This document shows, in pieces, positions 16,569 to 24,287 of a DNA stretch of 28,119 nt (positions are counted from its first letter, which is position 1; the number at the start of each line of letters is the position of its first letter). The stretch is from Crocinitomicaceae bacterium (GTDB lineage Bacteria; Bacteroidota; Bacteroidia; Flavobacteriales_D; Crocinitomicaceae). The position numbers were made by a program, and so were the translations under genes. The stretch spans positions 1 to 28,119 of the forward strand of contig DQTF01000032.1 of NCBI GenBank assembly GCA_015662935.1. The letters run 5' to 3'. A model generated the notes under the pieces. That model searched no databases. It was not told the DNA's origin and saw only the letters and a program-made list of their open reading frames with translations.

Positions 16569-16602
16569 CCTCGACAGGCTCTGCAACCAGTGACGAGTTG
16601 GG
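16569..16602 (+). repeat. REP-like imperfect hairpin downstream of the alpha/beta hydrolase
   Basis: The stretch contains CTCGACAGGCTCTGCAACC followed by AGTGACGAG. CTCG-A-CA pairs with TG-A-CGAG across an A-A mismatch. The CTCGACAGGCTC core resembles a short palindromic unit often seen scattered at gene ends in bacterial genomes. The assignment is by resemblance only. Confidence 0.35.
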
Positions 16603-16661
16603 GATTAGGTTTTCGTGATTTAGTAAAGATTTAGGTTTTATATAAGAGTTAGCATCCTTTT

Positions 16662-17312
16662 TCAATTACTACCCGCTGACTTAGGACTATTGTCCCATGT
16701 GTCAACTTTCCAACTCCCCATTTTTTTTCTACGGACACCATCTGAACCTTCTACAATCACGCTATAATTAATTATTGTTGGTTCTTTTATTTTTTTAAGA
16801 ACATTCTCTGCAGGTGAGAGGTTGGAACCAGAACTTTTTATGGTGTCATTTTCTGTCTGTAATTCCCAACTGATGACTTTAAAGGTTGCGTTTAATGGGA
16901 TTTCAGGTGGATATTTAACAAATAATTTTGTTGAACGTATATTTGCTTTTGATCCTTCTTGTGCTCCTCCCCAATATAACTGAGGAACAGGTAAAGCCAT
17001 CACTCGGTATTTGATGTTCTTGATAGCCGAGATTTTATTTCCCTTTTTTACATTGACTGAAAGGTAAAGTTCTCTGTTTAACCCATTTGGTGTTACAATG
17101 AAACCAGAGCCTTTCTTTTCAACATTACATTGAGCGCATTCTAATTCAATTTCGGAATTATCAGCATTGGTAACCGCAACTTCAATTTTATTGGGATAAC
17201 CTCTATACATGATATTCATCTCAGGCATTTCAATCGCTGCTTGATAGCTGTTTTGCCCAAAAGTGTTTTGCCCAAGAAAGCACAACATTATAAGTGTAAA
17301 TAAGATTTTCAT
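16662..17312 (-). CDS. Secreted protein resembling the C-terminal domains of GldM
   Basis: The start at ATG 17312 gives 216 residues beginning with a good signal peptide (MKILFTLIMLCFLGQNTFGQ). An in-frame ATG 13 codons upstream would spoil it. The mature protein opens with E-M-N-I-M-Y-R-G-Y-P-N-K-I-E-V-A-V, the same pattern as the GldM segment that reads M-N-V-x-Y-R-G-x-x-N. It later has Y-R-V-M-A-L-P-V-P-Q-L-Y-W-G-G, like the GldM C-terminal domain R-V-x-x-I-P-x-P. GldM is the periplasmic rod of the T9SS/gliding motor; here the membrane helix and N-terminal domains are missing. It is a stand-alone periplasmic relative whose partner is unknown. No other gld gene is in the window. Confidence 0.75.
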   Translation of the reverse strand: MKILFTLIMLCFLGQNTFGQNSYQAAIEMPEMNIMYRGYPNKIEVAVTNADNSEIELECAQCNVEKKGSGFIVTPNGLNRELYLSVNVKKGNKISAIKNIKYRVMALPVPQLYWGGAQEGSKANIRSTKLFVKYPPEIPLNATFKVISWELQTENDTIKSSGSNLSPAENVLKKIKEPTIINYSVIVEGSDGVRRKKMGSWKVDTWDNSPKSAGSN

Positions 17313-17421
17313 TCTATAAATATACAAAAAAACAGTTAAAATCAATATCATTATCCGCTATACACTTTACACGCATCTGCGTAAAAACTCATCACTCCAC
17401 ATTCCTAACTCTAGCAAGCGT

Positions 17422-18000
17422 CTACTTCCTAATAACTTGCACTTTTCCATCAATTCCAACCTTCACAATTTGTGAAGGTTTTTCCATCTTTTCAAAAGTC
17501 CGTTCTTCTACAATGGCATCCACGCCAGATTTTATACCCTCGTTAATATCATCAAAACAAGTAGGATTACTTTCTCCAGATAAATTTGCTGATGTACTCA
17601 CAATCGGTTTACGAATACTGCGAATCAATTTTTGACAAATAGGATCAGTCGTTATTCGAATTCCAATAGAACCATCCTTTGCTAGAATGGAAGGAGCCAA
17701 ACCTTTTGCTTTCGGGTAAATAATCGTCAATGGTTTTGAAGCAAAATCTGCGAGGTCGTAACAAACCTCTTGAAATTCAGGAATATATCGTTCAAGCATA
17801 GCGAAGTTATCCACCAGAATGATAAAACTTTTATTCTCAGGACGCTGCTTAATATCCAATAATTTCTGACAGGCATTTTCATCCGTTGCATCACAACCAA
17901 TCCCCCAAATCGTATCTGTCGGGTAGAGGATTGTACCTCCGTTTTTTAGTGCTTCTATTGCTTTGTTCATTTTTTTTAAATTAATCTCCTCACTTAACAC
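17422..18000 (-). CDS. L-threonylcarbamoyladenylate synthase (Sua5/YrdC family)
   Basis: This 192-residue protein has the YrdC-fold signatures G-G-T-I-L-Y-P-T-D-T-I-W-G-I-G-C-D-A, K-Q-R-P-E-N-K-S-F and S-T-S-A-N-L-S-G. It lacks the extra C-terminal Sua5 domain, so it is the short YrdC/YwlC type. It makes threonylcarbamoyl-AMP from threonine, bicarbonate and ATP for the universal t6A37 modification of ANN-decoding tRNAs. It could begin at Met1 (18000) or Met11 (17970, MNKAIEALKNGG). The first puts it 19 bp after trmD, another tRNA position-37 enzyme, and the two probably form an operon. Confidence 0.93.
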   Translation of the reverse strand: MLSEEINLKKMNKAIEALKNGGTILYPTDTIWGIGCDATDENACQKLLDIKQRPENKSFIILVDNFAMLERYIPEFQEVCYDLADFASKPLTIIYPKAKGLAPSILAKDGSIGIRITTDPICQKLIRSIRKPIVSTSANLSGESNPTCFDDINEGIKSGVDAIVEERTFEKMEKPSQIVKVGIDGKVQVIRK

Positions 18001-18019
18001 TCATCACTCTAACATGCAC

Positions 18020-18694
18020 TTACTTCAAAATATCCGGTCTTCTCTTCTTCGTTCTTTCCAGTGCTTTTTCTTCTCTCCATTTATCAATCTTAGCGAAATC
18101 CCCAGACAATAAAACGTTAGGGACTTTCCAATCGTTGTATTCTGCGGGCTTTGTGTAAACAGGTGGCGATAATAAATTGTCTTGAAAACTATCCGTTAAT
18201 GCAGAGGTTTCATCATTGATAACCCCAGGAATTAATCGTACAACGCTATCAACAACTACGCAAGCTGCCAATTCTCCACCAGTTAAAACATAAGAACCGA
18301 TAGAGATTTCTTTGGTAATGAAATGCTCTCTAATTCTCTCGTCAATTCCTTTATAATGTCCACAAAGAATGATAATATTTCCTTTTAGACTTAAGTCATT
18401 GCAAATTTCTTGCTTCAAAACTTCTCCGTCTGGTGTCATGAAAATTATTTCATCGTAAGTTCTTTCGGATTGTAATTTTTTAATCAAATCAGCAATAGGC
18501 TGAATCGTCATGACCATACCTGCACCTCCTCCGTATTGTGTATTGTCAACTTTATTGTGCTTGTTTTTCGAGTAATCTCTAATGTTATGCACGTTTAAAT
18601 CCAACAACCCGCGTTCTTGCGCACGTTTCATAATGGACTCCGAAAAAGGACCTTGTAATAATTCAGGTAAAATGGTGAGAATGTCTATTCGCAT
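18020..18694 (-). CDS. trmD: tRNA (guanine37-N1)-methyltransferase
   Basis: This 224-residue SPOUT-class methyltransferase has the TrmD landmarks: an N-terminal M-R-I-D-I-L-T-I-L-P-E, D-N-T-Q-Y-G-G-G-A-G-M-V-M, L-C-G-H-Y-K-G-I-D-E-R, and the knot region G-S-Y-V-L-T-G-G-E-L-A followed by D-S-V-V-R-L-I-P-G-V. It makes m1G37, which prevents +1 frameshifting; tRNA-Pro(GGG), encoded in this window, is one of its classic substrates. Here it is not in the rimM-rpsP-rplS arrangement common in other phyla. A TAnnTTTG box (TAATTTTG, 18706-18699) ends 4 bp before the ATG, so the message is probably leaderless. Confidence 0.97.
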   Translation of the reverse strand: MRIDILTILPELLQGPFSESIMKRAQERGLLDLNVHNIRDYSKNKHNKVDNTQYGGGAGMVMTIQPIADLIKKLQSERTYDEIIFMTPDGEVLKQEICNDLSLKGNIIILCGHYKGIDERIREHFITKEISIGSYVLTGGELAACVVVDSVVRLIPGVINDETSALTDSFQDNLLSPPVYTKPAEYNDWKVPNVLLSGDFAKIDKWREEKALERTKKRRPDILK

Positions 18695-18698
18695 GGTG

Positions 18699-18721
18699 CA
18701 AAATTAAATAAATTATCTTTG
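18699..18721. promoter_or_regulatory. Divergent -7 boxes between trmD and the GT-C-like gene
   Basis: TAATTTTG on the minus strand (18706-18699) lies 4 bp before the trmD ATG. TATCTTTG on the plus strand (18714-18721) lies 7 bp before the ATG at 18729. Both match TAnnTTTG exactly. No TTG at standard spacing was found for either. Confidence 0.45.
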
Positions 18722-18728
18722 TATCTCA

Positions 18729-20156
18729 ATGACAAATAAAATTGCTCTTATTGCGTTATTCTCCCTAGCCTTTTGTGTCCTTCTTCAGGAATACAATTTG
18801 TCGTATTTAATTGATTCTCAGTCTCACAAACAAGGATTAATTACCACAGCTGATGAAGCAAGTTATTTTGCTTCCGCTTTAAAGTGGTCGGAATCAGGAG
18901 TTTGGAAAGACAGTTCTATAGGTTATTCATCTTACTATCAGCGGCCTCCAGGATACGGATGGATTTTTCTATTGAGCAACTGGCTGTCTCCAACTCATCC
19001 TTATTTTATTTTGAAAATCTTGCAAATACTCGCTATGGGATTTTCTGTTTTTCTGTTTGGGAAGATTTTACTAGAACTAAAAACAGAAGATAAATGGATT
19101 TTTACATCGACCTTGTTTTTTGGTTTGTTGCCCAGTTTTAGTGGTTTTACTTATTACACACTAACGGAGTCTATCGTCCCATTGCTAATTCTTCTTGCTA
19201 TTTTTCTGACATTTAAATTGCGTAAAGAACCAACACTGTTTAAAATTATTTCTTTTGGTATTCTTGCTGGAATTTCTCTATTAATTCGCCCACAATTATT
19301 GATTTTGTTGCTGGTTTTAATTGCTTATATTCTTACTCAAATTCAACTGAAAACGATGAGCAAATTGTTTCTTGTTGCATTGTTTATTCTACCTGCTGCT
19401 CTTTGGTCGATTAGAAATTATACTGTCAATGATGAATGGGTAGGTATTCATCCAATTTATCATTCGAGCAATAACGGAATGTACCGTCCTATTCATAAAG
19501 AAATGGGCGATTTATTCCGGATTTGGGAGTCGAATACAGTTGTTTTTCACGCAAACATGGCGTTGCTTTTTTCTGACACAACGGAGAATGCTAGAATTAC
19601 AGTTATCTCTACGTTGCCTGAAAACATTCGGACTTCTAGCCGAGGAAAAGATATCTTAAACGTTTTTAATGACTATCAATTGGCGTCTTGCAAACTGCAA
19701 AATAATTTTTCAAGAACAGAATTGATTCCACTAAATGGAGTTCCATTAGAGAAAGAAGCAACAACAAATATTCGTCAATTAACAATGGATTTAAAATCAG
19801 AATTCTGGGTAGAAAATACGTTTAAAACACCTTCTTATTCCTTGTTTAAATTGGTGGCAAGTTCTTATCTTAATTTAAGAATTTTTCAAGCAAAATATAG
19901 AGGAGTATGGTGGATGGAAGCATTGCGTTATTTTTCTTTCGGTGTATTGTTTCTTAGTTTTCTTTCTTCTTTCTATATCCTTTTTGTTCGAAAGAATGAC
20001 CTACTTCTCCGATTTGTTGCTTTTGCATTCTTATTGACCTTGTTTTATTTGTCATTCTTTCAGCGATTAAATGAGGAACGGTATTATTATATTTTCTTAC
20101 CAGTTATCTTCTTAATGTTGGTTCATTCTCTTGCCAGAATTTTTCGGAAAGAATAA
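18729..20156 (+). CDS. Polytopic membrane protein, GT-C-type glycosyltransferase-like
   Basis: This 475-residue protein has about ten hydrophobic segments. The first extracytoplasmic loop contains T-T-A-D-E-A-S-Y-F-A-S-A-L-K-W, the acidic D-E-x-x-Y motif of GT-C (ArnT/PMT-like, GT39/GT83) glycosyltransferases that use polyprenyl-phosphate sugars. It is followed by Q-R-P-P-G-Y-G-W. A large soluble loop (about 235-385) carries W-S-I-R-N-Y and many polar residues, and the C-terminus has four further membrane segments and a basic tail. A role in glycosylating lipids or envelope proteins is inferred from topology and the D-E motif; no substrate can be named. A -7 box lies 7 bp before the ATG. L-2-hydroxyglutarate oxidase follows with its own probable promoter. 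Confidence 0.75.
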   Translation: MTNKIALIALFSLAFCVLLQEYNLSYLIDSQSHKQGLITTADEASYFASALKWSESGVWKDSSIGYSSYYQRPPGYGWIFLLSNWLSPTHPYFILKILQILAMGFSVFLFGKILLELKTEDKWIFTSTLFFGLLPSFSGFTYYTLTESIVPLLILLAIFLTFKLRKEPTLFKIISFGILAGISLLIRPQLLILLLVLIAYILTQIQLKTMSKLFLVALFILPAALWSIRNYTVNDEWVGIHPIYHSSNNGMYRPIHKEMGDLFRIWESNTVVFHANMALLFSDTTENARITVISTLPENIRTSSRGKDILNVFNDYQLASCKLQNNFSRTELIPLNGVPLEKEATTNIRQLTMDLKSEFWVENTFKTPSYSLFKLVASSYLNLRIFQAKYRGVWWMEALRYFSFGVLFLSFLSSFYILFVRKNDLLLRFVAFAFLLTLFYLSFFQRLNEERYYYIFLPVIFLMLVHSLARIFRKE

Positions 20157-20193
20157 AATCACTAATCTTTCTTCGTGCAATTAAAGGATTGAT

Positions 20194-20201
20194 TAATTTT
20201 G
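20194..20201 (+). promoter_or_regulatory. Promoter -7 box (TAATTTTG) for L-2-hydroxyglutarate oxidase
   Basis: This is an exact TAnnTTTG match, 19 bp upstream of the ATG at 20221. Confidence 0.4.
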
Positions 20202-20220
20202 TAGCACTAAAAACAGAATT

Positions 20221-21435
20221 ATGACATTTGATATTGCAATCATTGGCGGAGGAATTGTTGGAGCAGCGACGTTCTATAAAATGCAAAAGAAATACCCTCA
20301 TTTAAAAATTGCATTGATTGAGAAAGAAGATAAATTGGCCGATCATCAAACAGGACATAACTCTGGAGTGATTCACTCGGGGTTGTATTATAAACCAGGA
20401 TCATTGAAAGCAAAAAATTGCATCGAAGGTCGACATGAACTCGTTGCATTTGCAAAAGAACATGGAATCGAACACGACGTTTGCGGAAAGGTTGTGGTGG
20501 CAACAGATGAAAGTGAATTGCCTTTTATGGAGAAGATTTACAACATCGGATTAGAGAATAAAATCGAAGGATTAAAAAAGTTAACGGGAGAAGAAGTTAA
20601 AGAGCATGAGCCTCACGTTGAAGGGATTGCAGGATTGCTTGTTCCTTGCACCGGCATCATTGATTTTGTGGGAGCAACAAATAAAATGGCAGAATTAGCT
20701 CTTGCATTACAGACAGAAAGCAAGTTGTTTTTAGGACACGAAGTAACTGAAATTAAAAAGAATAACGATGCAACCTCGACAGTTGTGACAAGTAAAGATT
20801 CTTTTCAAGCCAAGTATTTAGTTTTCTGTGCAGGTTTACAAGCAGATAGAATGGCAAAGAAAGACGGCGTTGACTTGAAAGAAAGAGTCGTTGGTTTTAG
20901 AGGTGATTACTACGAGTTAACGGAGCAAGGAAAACACAAAGTGAAGCATTTAATTTATCCTGTGCCTAATCCTGATTTCCCATTTTTAGGAGTGCACTTC
21001 ACAAGAATGACTAACGGTGATATCGAATGCGGACCGAATGCAGTTTTTACTTTCAAAAGAGAAGGTTATGGAAAAACAGATTTCTCTTTGCGTGATACGT
21101 GGGATGCGTTGACTTATCGAGGTACGTGGAAGTTATTCTTCAAAAATATGAAATTCGGTATCAATGAGTACCGTCGAGCATTCTCCAAAAAACTCTTCTT
21201 AAAAACATTGCAACGATTAATTCCGTCATTAACAATGGACGATATCGAGCCAGGTAGAGCAGGAGTGAGAGCGTTGTTACTTCGTCAAGATGGTGACACC
21301 AGAGATGATTTCAGAATCGAGTACCACGGAAATGCAATTCACGTTTTGAATGCTCCGTCACCAGCAGCTACGGCTTCATTGGCGATAGGCGAGTATATTG
21401 TGGAAAAGGCGGAGGAGAAGTTTGAATTGAATTAA
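20221..21435 (+). CDS. lhgO: L-2-hydroxyglutarate oxidase
   Basis: This 404-residue FAD enzyme begins with the dinucleotide-binding motif D-I-A-I-I-G-G-G-I-V-G-A-A-T (residues 4-17). It continues with the family-specific G-H-N-S-G-V-I-H-S-G-L-Y-Y-K-P-G-S-L-K-A, a mid-protein F-C-A-G-L-Q-A-D-R, then P-V-P-N-P-D-F-P-F-L-G-V-H-F-T-R and a C-terminal S-P-A-A-T-A-S. These identify LhgO/L2HGDH, which oxidises L-2-hydroxyglutarate, a wasteful product of malate dehydrogenase and related enzymes, back to 2-oxoglutarate and so protects the TCA pool. The stop codon lies inside the left arm of a 46-bp palindrome, an unusual arrangement. The gene seems monocistronic. Confidence 0.95.
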   Translation: MTFDIAIIGGGIVGAATFYKMQKKYPHLKIALIEKEDKLADHQTGHNSGVIHSGLYYKPGSLKAKNCIEGRHELVAFAKEHGIEHDVCGKVVVATDESELPFMEKIYNIGLENKIEGLKKLTGEEVKEHEPHVEGIAGLLVPCTGIIDFVGATNKMAELALALQTESKLFLGHEVTEIKKNNDATSTVVTSKDSFQAKYLVFCAGLQADRMAKKDGVDLKERVVGFRGDYYELTEQGKHKVKHLIYPVPNPDFPFLGVHFTRMTNGDIECGPNAVFTFKREGYGKTDFSLRDTWDALTYRGTWKLFFKNMKFGINEYRRAFSKKLFLKTLQRLIPSLTMDDIEPGRAGVRALLLRQDGDTRDDFRIEYHGNAIHVLNAPSPAATASLAIGEYIVEKAEEKFELN

Positions 21436-21476
21436 AGATGTAGATACGCGATGCATCGTGTATCTACATCTTTAAT
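21431..21476. repeat. 46-bp palindrome overlapping the lhgO stop codon
   Basis: Arms 21431-21453 and 21454-21476 are inverted complements with one G-T mismatch; the centre is GATGCATC. The core TAGATACGCGATG/CATCGTGTATCTA resembles dispersed hairpin repeats. The TAA stop of lhgO (21433-21435) is part of the left arm. No clear T-run follows beyond TTTAATT, so a terminator role is possible but not standard. Confidence 0.9.
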
Positions 21477-21508
21477 TCTGCACTCTTCATTTTTAATTCT
21501 TCATTAAA

Positions 21509-22537
21509 TTAAACTCTCCCTTTCTCCGATAATAATATCGCGATTGCTCTTGTTTTTGGGAACTGCGAGAACACAATAATCATTGCAACAGTAATAGGAA
21601 CACTGAGCAACATCCCGATAATTCCCCAGATGCTACCCCATACTGCTAAAGATAGGATAGCGACTAATGGGCTAATGTTTAGTGTGTTACCCATTAATTT
21701 TGGTTCGACTAAACTACCAACTGTAACGACAGTGATTCCAACACCAAAGAGGATAATTGCAAACGGAGCAAATTCTCCAAACTGAATTAAGGCAAATAAT
21801 GCGGGAAAAATAGTCCCGATAATTGGACCAATAGCAGGAATAAAATTGAAGACAAAGATTAAGAATGCCCAAAAAAGAGGAGAATCAATTCCTACCGCGA
21901 GCATGATAAAATAACTCAAAGTGGCAGAGAGTAAATTTACCAAAGATTTTAAGCTGATATAGCTCGACATAGATTTGTCAATCTTCTGAAGAATAGAACT
22001 TACATTGTCATATTTTACACTTTCTGTAAATATTAACTTGATTTTATTCTGAAACAATGATTCCTCAACGAATAAAAAAGTAACGTAGAAAACAATCATC
22101 ACAGTGCTTCCTAGTAATTCTGAAATAGAATTAAACAGAGATTTAAAGTAAGCTGAGAAATCAATCGTTCGTAGAAAATTGCTTAATTCTTCGTGTAAAT
22201 TAATTTTAAAGAACTCGTTGATTTGAGCAGAAATTGATTCAATATTTGAAGAATAACTCGGATAAGATGAAGCCAAGCTCTCTATGTTAGATGAAAGAAT
22301 TCTCCCAATAGCAACCATCCCCGCAAAAATGACCAAAGAAGCCAAACCAGTTTTAACCCAACTTGGAATCTTCTCCCGAACGAACTTGTTTCTGTCCAAG
22401 AAGTTACGTATCTTCTTAATAATGAACCAAATCAATACCGAAATAATAAATGGCAAAATGATGGATTGTCCTAGGATTAACAAGGTCATTATCAACGCGA
22501 TGACAACCAAAGAATACGCAACGTTCTGAATTTTCAT
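21509..22537 (-). CDS. AI-2E family permease
   Basis: This 342-residue protein has the AI-2E (TqsA/YdiK-like) layout. Two N-terminal hydrophobic stretches (from about residue 7, ALIMTLLILGQSIILPFIIS, and about 65-85) precede a long soluble amphipathic region (about 85-135). A further membrane helix is followed by Y-I-S-L-K-S-L-V-N-L-L, then the C-terminal block F-N-F-I-P-A-I-G-P-I-I-G-T-I-F-P and P-K-L-M-G-N-T-L-N-I-S-P-L. The family exports diverse small molecules or works as Na+/H+-linked transporters; autoinducer-2 transport should not be assumed here. Its start codon lies at the edge of a long inverted repeat (22535-22672), which occupies its entire upstream region. Confidence 0.9.
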   Translation of the reverse strand: MKIQNVAYSLVVIALIMTLLILGQSIILPFIISVLIWFIIKKIRNFLDRNKFVREKIPSWVKTGLASLVIFAGMVAIGRILSSNIESLASSYPSYSSNIESISAQINEFFKINLHEELSNFLRTIDFSAYFKSLFNSISELLGSTVMIVFYVTFLFVEESLFQNKIKLIFTESVKYDNVSSILQKIDKSMSSYISLKSLVNLLSATLSYFIMLAVGIDSPLFWAFLIFVFNFIPAIGPIIGTIFPALFALIQFGEFAPFAIILFGVGITVVTVGSLVEPKLMGNTLNISPLVAILSLAVWGSIWGIIGMLLSVPITVAMIIVFSQFPKTRAIAILLSEKGRV

Positions 22538-22672
22538 AGGGTAAATGTAATCAATGATTTAATGGTTTAATGGTTTAATGTCTTAAATAAAGCTTCGGTT
22601 TATCATACATCCTTAACAAGTATAACCTATTATGGGCATTAAATCATTAAACCATTGTGTCATTGCACCCTA
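22535..22672. repeat. Long imperfect inverted repeat with TTTAATGG tandem units
   Basis: A 29-bp arm at 22552-22580 pairs with 22637-22665 with four mismatches, and outer ATAGGGT/ACCCTAT segments (22536-22542 and 22666-22672) extend the structure. The left arm contains three tandem copies of an octamer TTTAATGG/T. The repeat fills the gap between the AI-2E gene and the upstream small membrane protein gene. Confidence 0.75.
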
Positions 22673-23074
22673 TAATCCTAAAAACCTATAATCAATCACC
22701 AACTTCCCACTCATCTTCTCCTTGCTAGAAAATTGCAACTTACACTCAGGAGAGTACCAATCATTTTTGTAGATGTAATCAATATCTCCTTTTTTTAGTC
22801 TTATCTCTTGCTGAGGAATACCAATAGAATCCACTACAATGATAGATAAGTTAGAATTAGATCTACCCGTTAGTTCTATTTCAATCAAATAAATATGGTT
22901 TTGCTCCGCCGTTTTTTTGAGCATGATTTCATTCGATGAATTTAGCTCAATCTGCGTTGTTTGGCGTTTGTTCTTCAAGTAAATAGGGTAGATGTATTTA
23001 TGATACATAACTACACAAAGTACGACAATCACCGCGCTTAAAATGAGTGTTCCAATTGTCATTTTATTCTTCAT
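22670..23074 (-). CDS. Membrane-anchored small protein of unknown function
   Basis: This 134-residue protein has one N-terminal membrane segment (about residues 6-26, IGTLILSAVIVVLCVVMY) followed by basic residues and a roughly 100-residue domain rich in beta-type sequence (IYLIEIELTGRSNSNLSIIV, KLQFSSKEKMSGKLVIDYRF). I do not recognise a family and see no catalytic motif. The layout suggests a bitopic protein with its C-terminal domain facing the periplasm, though the membrane orientation is not certain. The end of the gene coincides with the outer arm of the inverted repeat at 22535-22672. It is divergent from the endonuclease I gene with about 100 bp between them. Confidence 0.65.
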   Translation of the reverse strand: MKNKMTIGTLILSAVIVVLCVVMYHKYIYPIYLKNKRQTTQIELNSSNEIMLKKTAEQNHIYLIEIELTGRSNSNLSIIVVDSIGIPQQEIRLKKGDIDYIYKNDWYSPECKLQFSSKEKMSGKLVIDYRFLGL

Positions 23075-23177
23075 GCATCTATTTTTCGTCGAAGATAATT
23101 AATTCTCCGTCTAAGAATAAATTGAATACCCAAAAAATACGCTAAATTTACAAGGTAAATAAAATTAGATTACAATT

Positions 23178-24233
23178 ATGAAGAATACAATACTTGCACT
23201 ATTACTCCTTGTAACGACAACATTATCTGCTCAACAAGTATATTATAACAATGTTGATTTGACGCTAACAGGAATGGCATTAAAGGCAGAATTGACAAAT
23301 AAGATTACAGTAACACACACAAACAACCTTTCATATAGTCAAGTATGGAGTGCGTTAAAAATAACGGATCTTGAACCTGGTAGCTCTACAAATGTTTATT
23401 TAGTTTATGGATACGATGATACAGATGGTAACGTCACAACAGACCTTACTCGAAGCAAAAACAGCAATGGTGGATCTGTTGGAGATTGGAATAGAGAGCA
23501 TACGTATCCAAAGTCACTGGGAACTCCTGCATTAGGGACTTCAGGGCCAGGAGCAGATGCGCACATGTTGCGTTCTTGTGATGTTCAAAGAAATGGTTCG
23601 CGTGGTAGTTTAAAATTTGTCGATGCAACGGGTACATCAAAAGCAATTAATGGAGGTTGGTATCCTGGAGACCAATGGAAAGGAGATATGGCGAGAATAA
23701 TAATGTACATGTATTTACGTTATGGAAGTCGTTGCTTACCAATTAATACAGGGATTGGTAATTCTGTAAATATTGATCCTGATATGATTGATTTATTTTT
23801 ACAATGGAACATTGACGATCCTGTTTCAACTTATGAAGTGACTAGAAATAATTACTTAGGAACAACTTCTAACGCGTACGGACAAGGAAACCGTAATCCT
23901 TTTATTGATGAGCCTTATCTTGCAACTAGAATTTGGGGAGGTGGAGATGCCGAAGATATTTGGGGGATTTACAACCTTTCTATTGATGACTTAAATCTTA
24001 ATTCTTTGATTTCAGTTTATCCAAATCCATCAGAAGGTAATGTGACTATTGAGGCTAGCGAAAAACTTACGTTGGATGTTGTTAATGTTTATTATACAAA
24101 TGGTCAAGTTGTATATAGAGAAACGTCGATAATTGGAAATAACATTCATATCGACAACCTTGAAAGAGGGTTTTACATGGTTCAAATAACGACTGATAAA
24201 GGGATTATTACAGAAAAGTTAATAGTTAACTAA
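23178..24233 (+). CDS. Secreted endonuclease I-family nuclease with T9SS type A sorting domain
   Basis: This 351-residue protein has a signal peptide (MKNTILALLLLVTTTLSAQQ) and an endonuclease I (EndA/NucM, beta-beta-alpha-metal) domain. The catalytic motif is W-N-R-E-H-T-Y-P-K-S with H108, followed by G-A-D-A-H-M-L-R and an Asn-rich segment. The last about 75 residues are a T9SS type A sorting domain: S-V-Y-P-N-P-S-E-G, then L-E-R-G-F-Y-M-V-Q-I and E-K-L-I-V-N. It is therefore exported across the outer membrane and released or anchored at the surface. It probably degrades extracellular DNA for nutrient use or against competitor DNA. It appears to be a single gene; the FKBP pair follows with its own promoter-like box. 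Confidence 0.95.
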   Translation: MKNTILALLLLVTTTLSAQQVYYNNVDLTLTGMALKAELTNKITVTHTNNLSYSQVWSALKITDLEPGSSTNVYLVYGYDDTDGNVTTDLTRSKNSNGGSVGDWNREHTYPKSLGTPALGTSGPGADAHMLRSCDVQRNGSRGSLKFVDATGTSKAINGGWYPGDQWKGDMARIIMYMYLRYGSRCLPINTGIGNSVNIDPDMIDLFLQWNIDDPVSTYEVTRNNYLGTTSNAYGQGNRNPFIDEPYLATRIWGGGDAEDIWGIYNLSIDDLNLNSLISVYPNPSEGNVTIEASEKLTLDVVNVYYTNGQVVYRETSIIGNNIHIDNLERGFYMVQITTDKGIITEKLIVN

Positions 24234-24262
24234 AATTTAGAATTCCATCTTGTTAGAAAGTT

Positions 24263-24270
24263 TATCTTTG
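24263..24270 (+). promoter_or_regulatory. Promoter -7 box (TATCTTTG) for the tandem FKBP genes
   Basis: This is an exact TAnnTTTG match 17 bp upstream of the ATG at 24288. No TTG at the standard spacing was found. Confidence 0.45.
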
Positions 24271-24287
24271 CACAAAAAATAATTACA

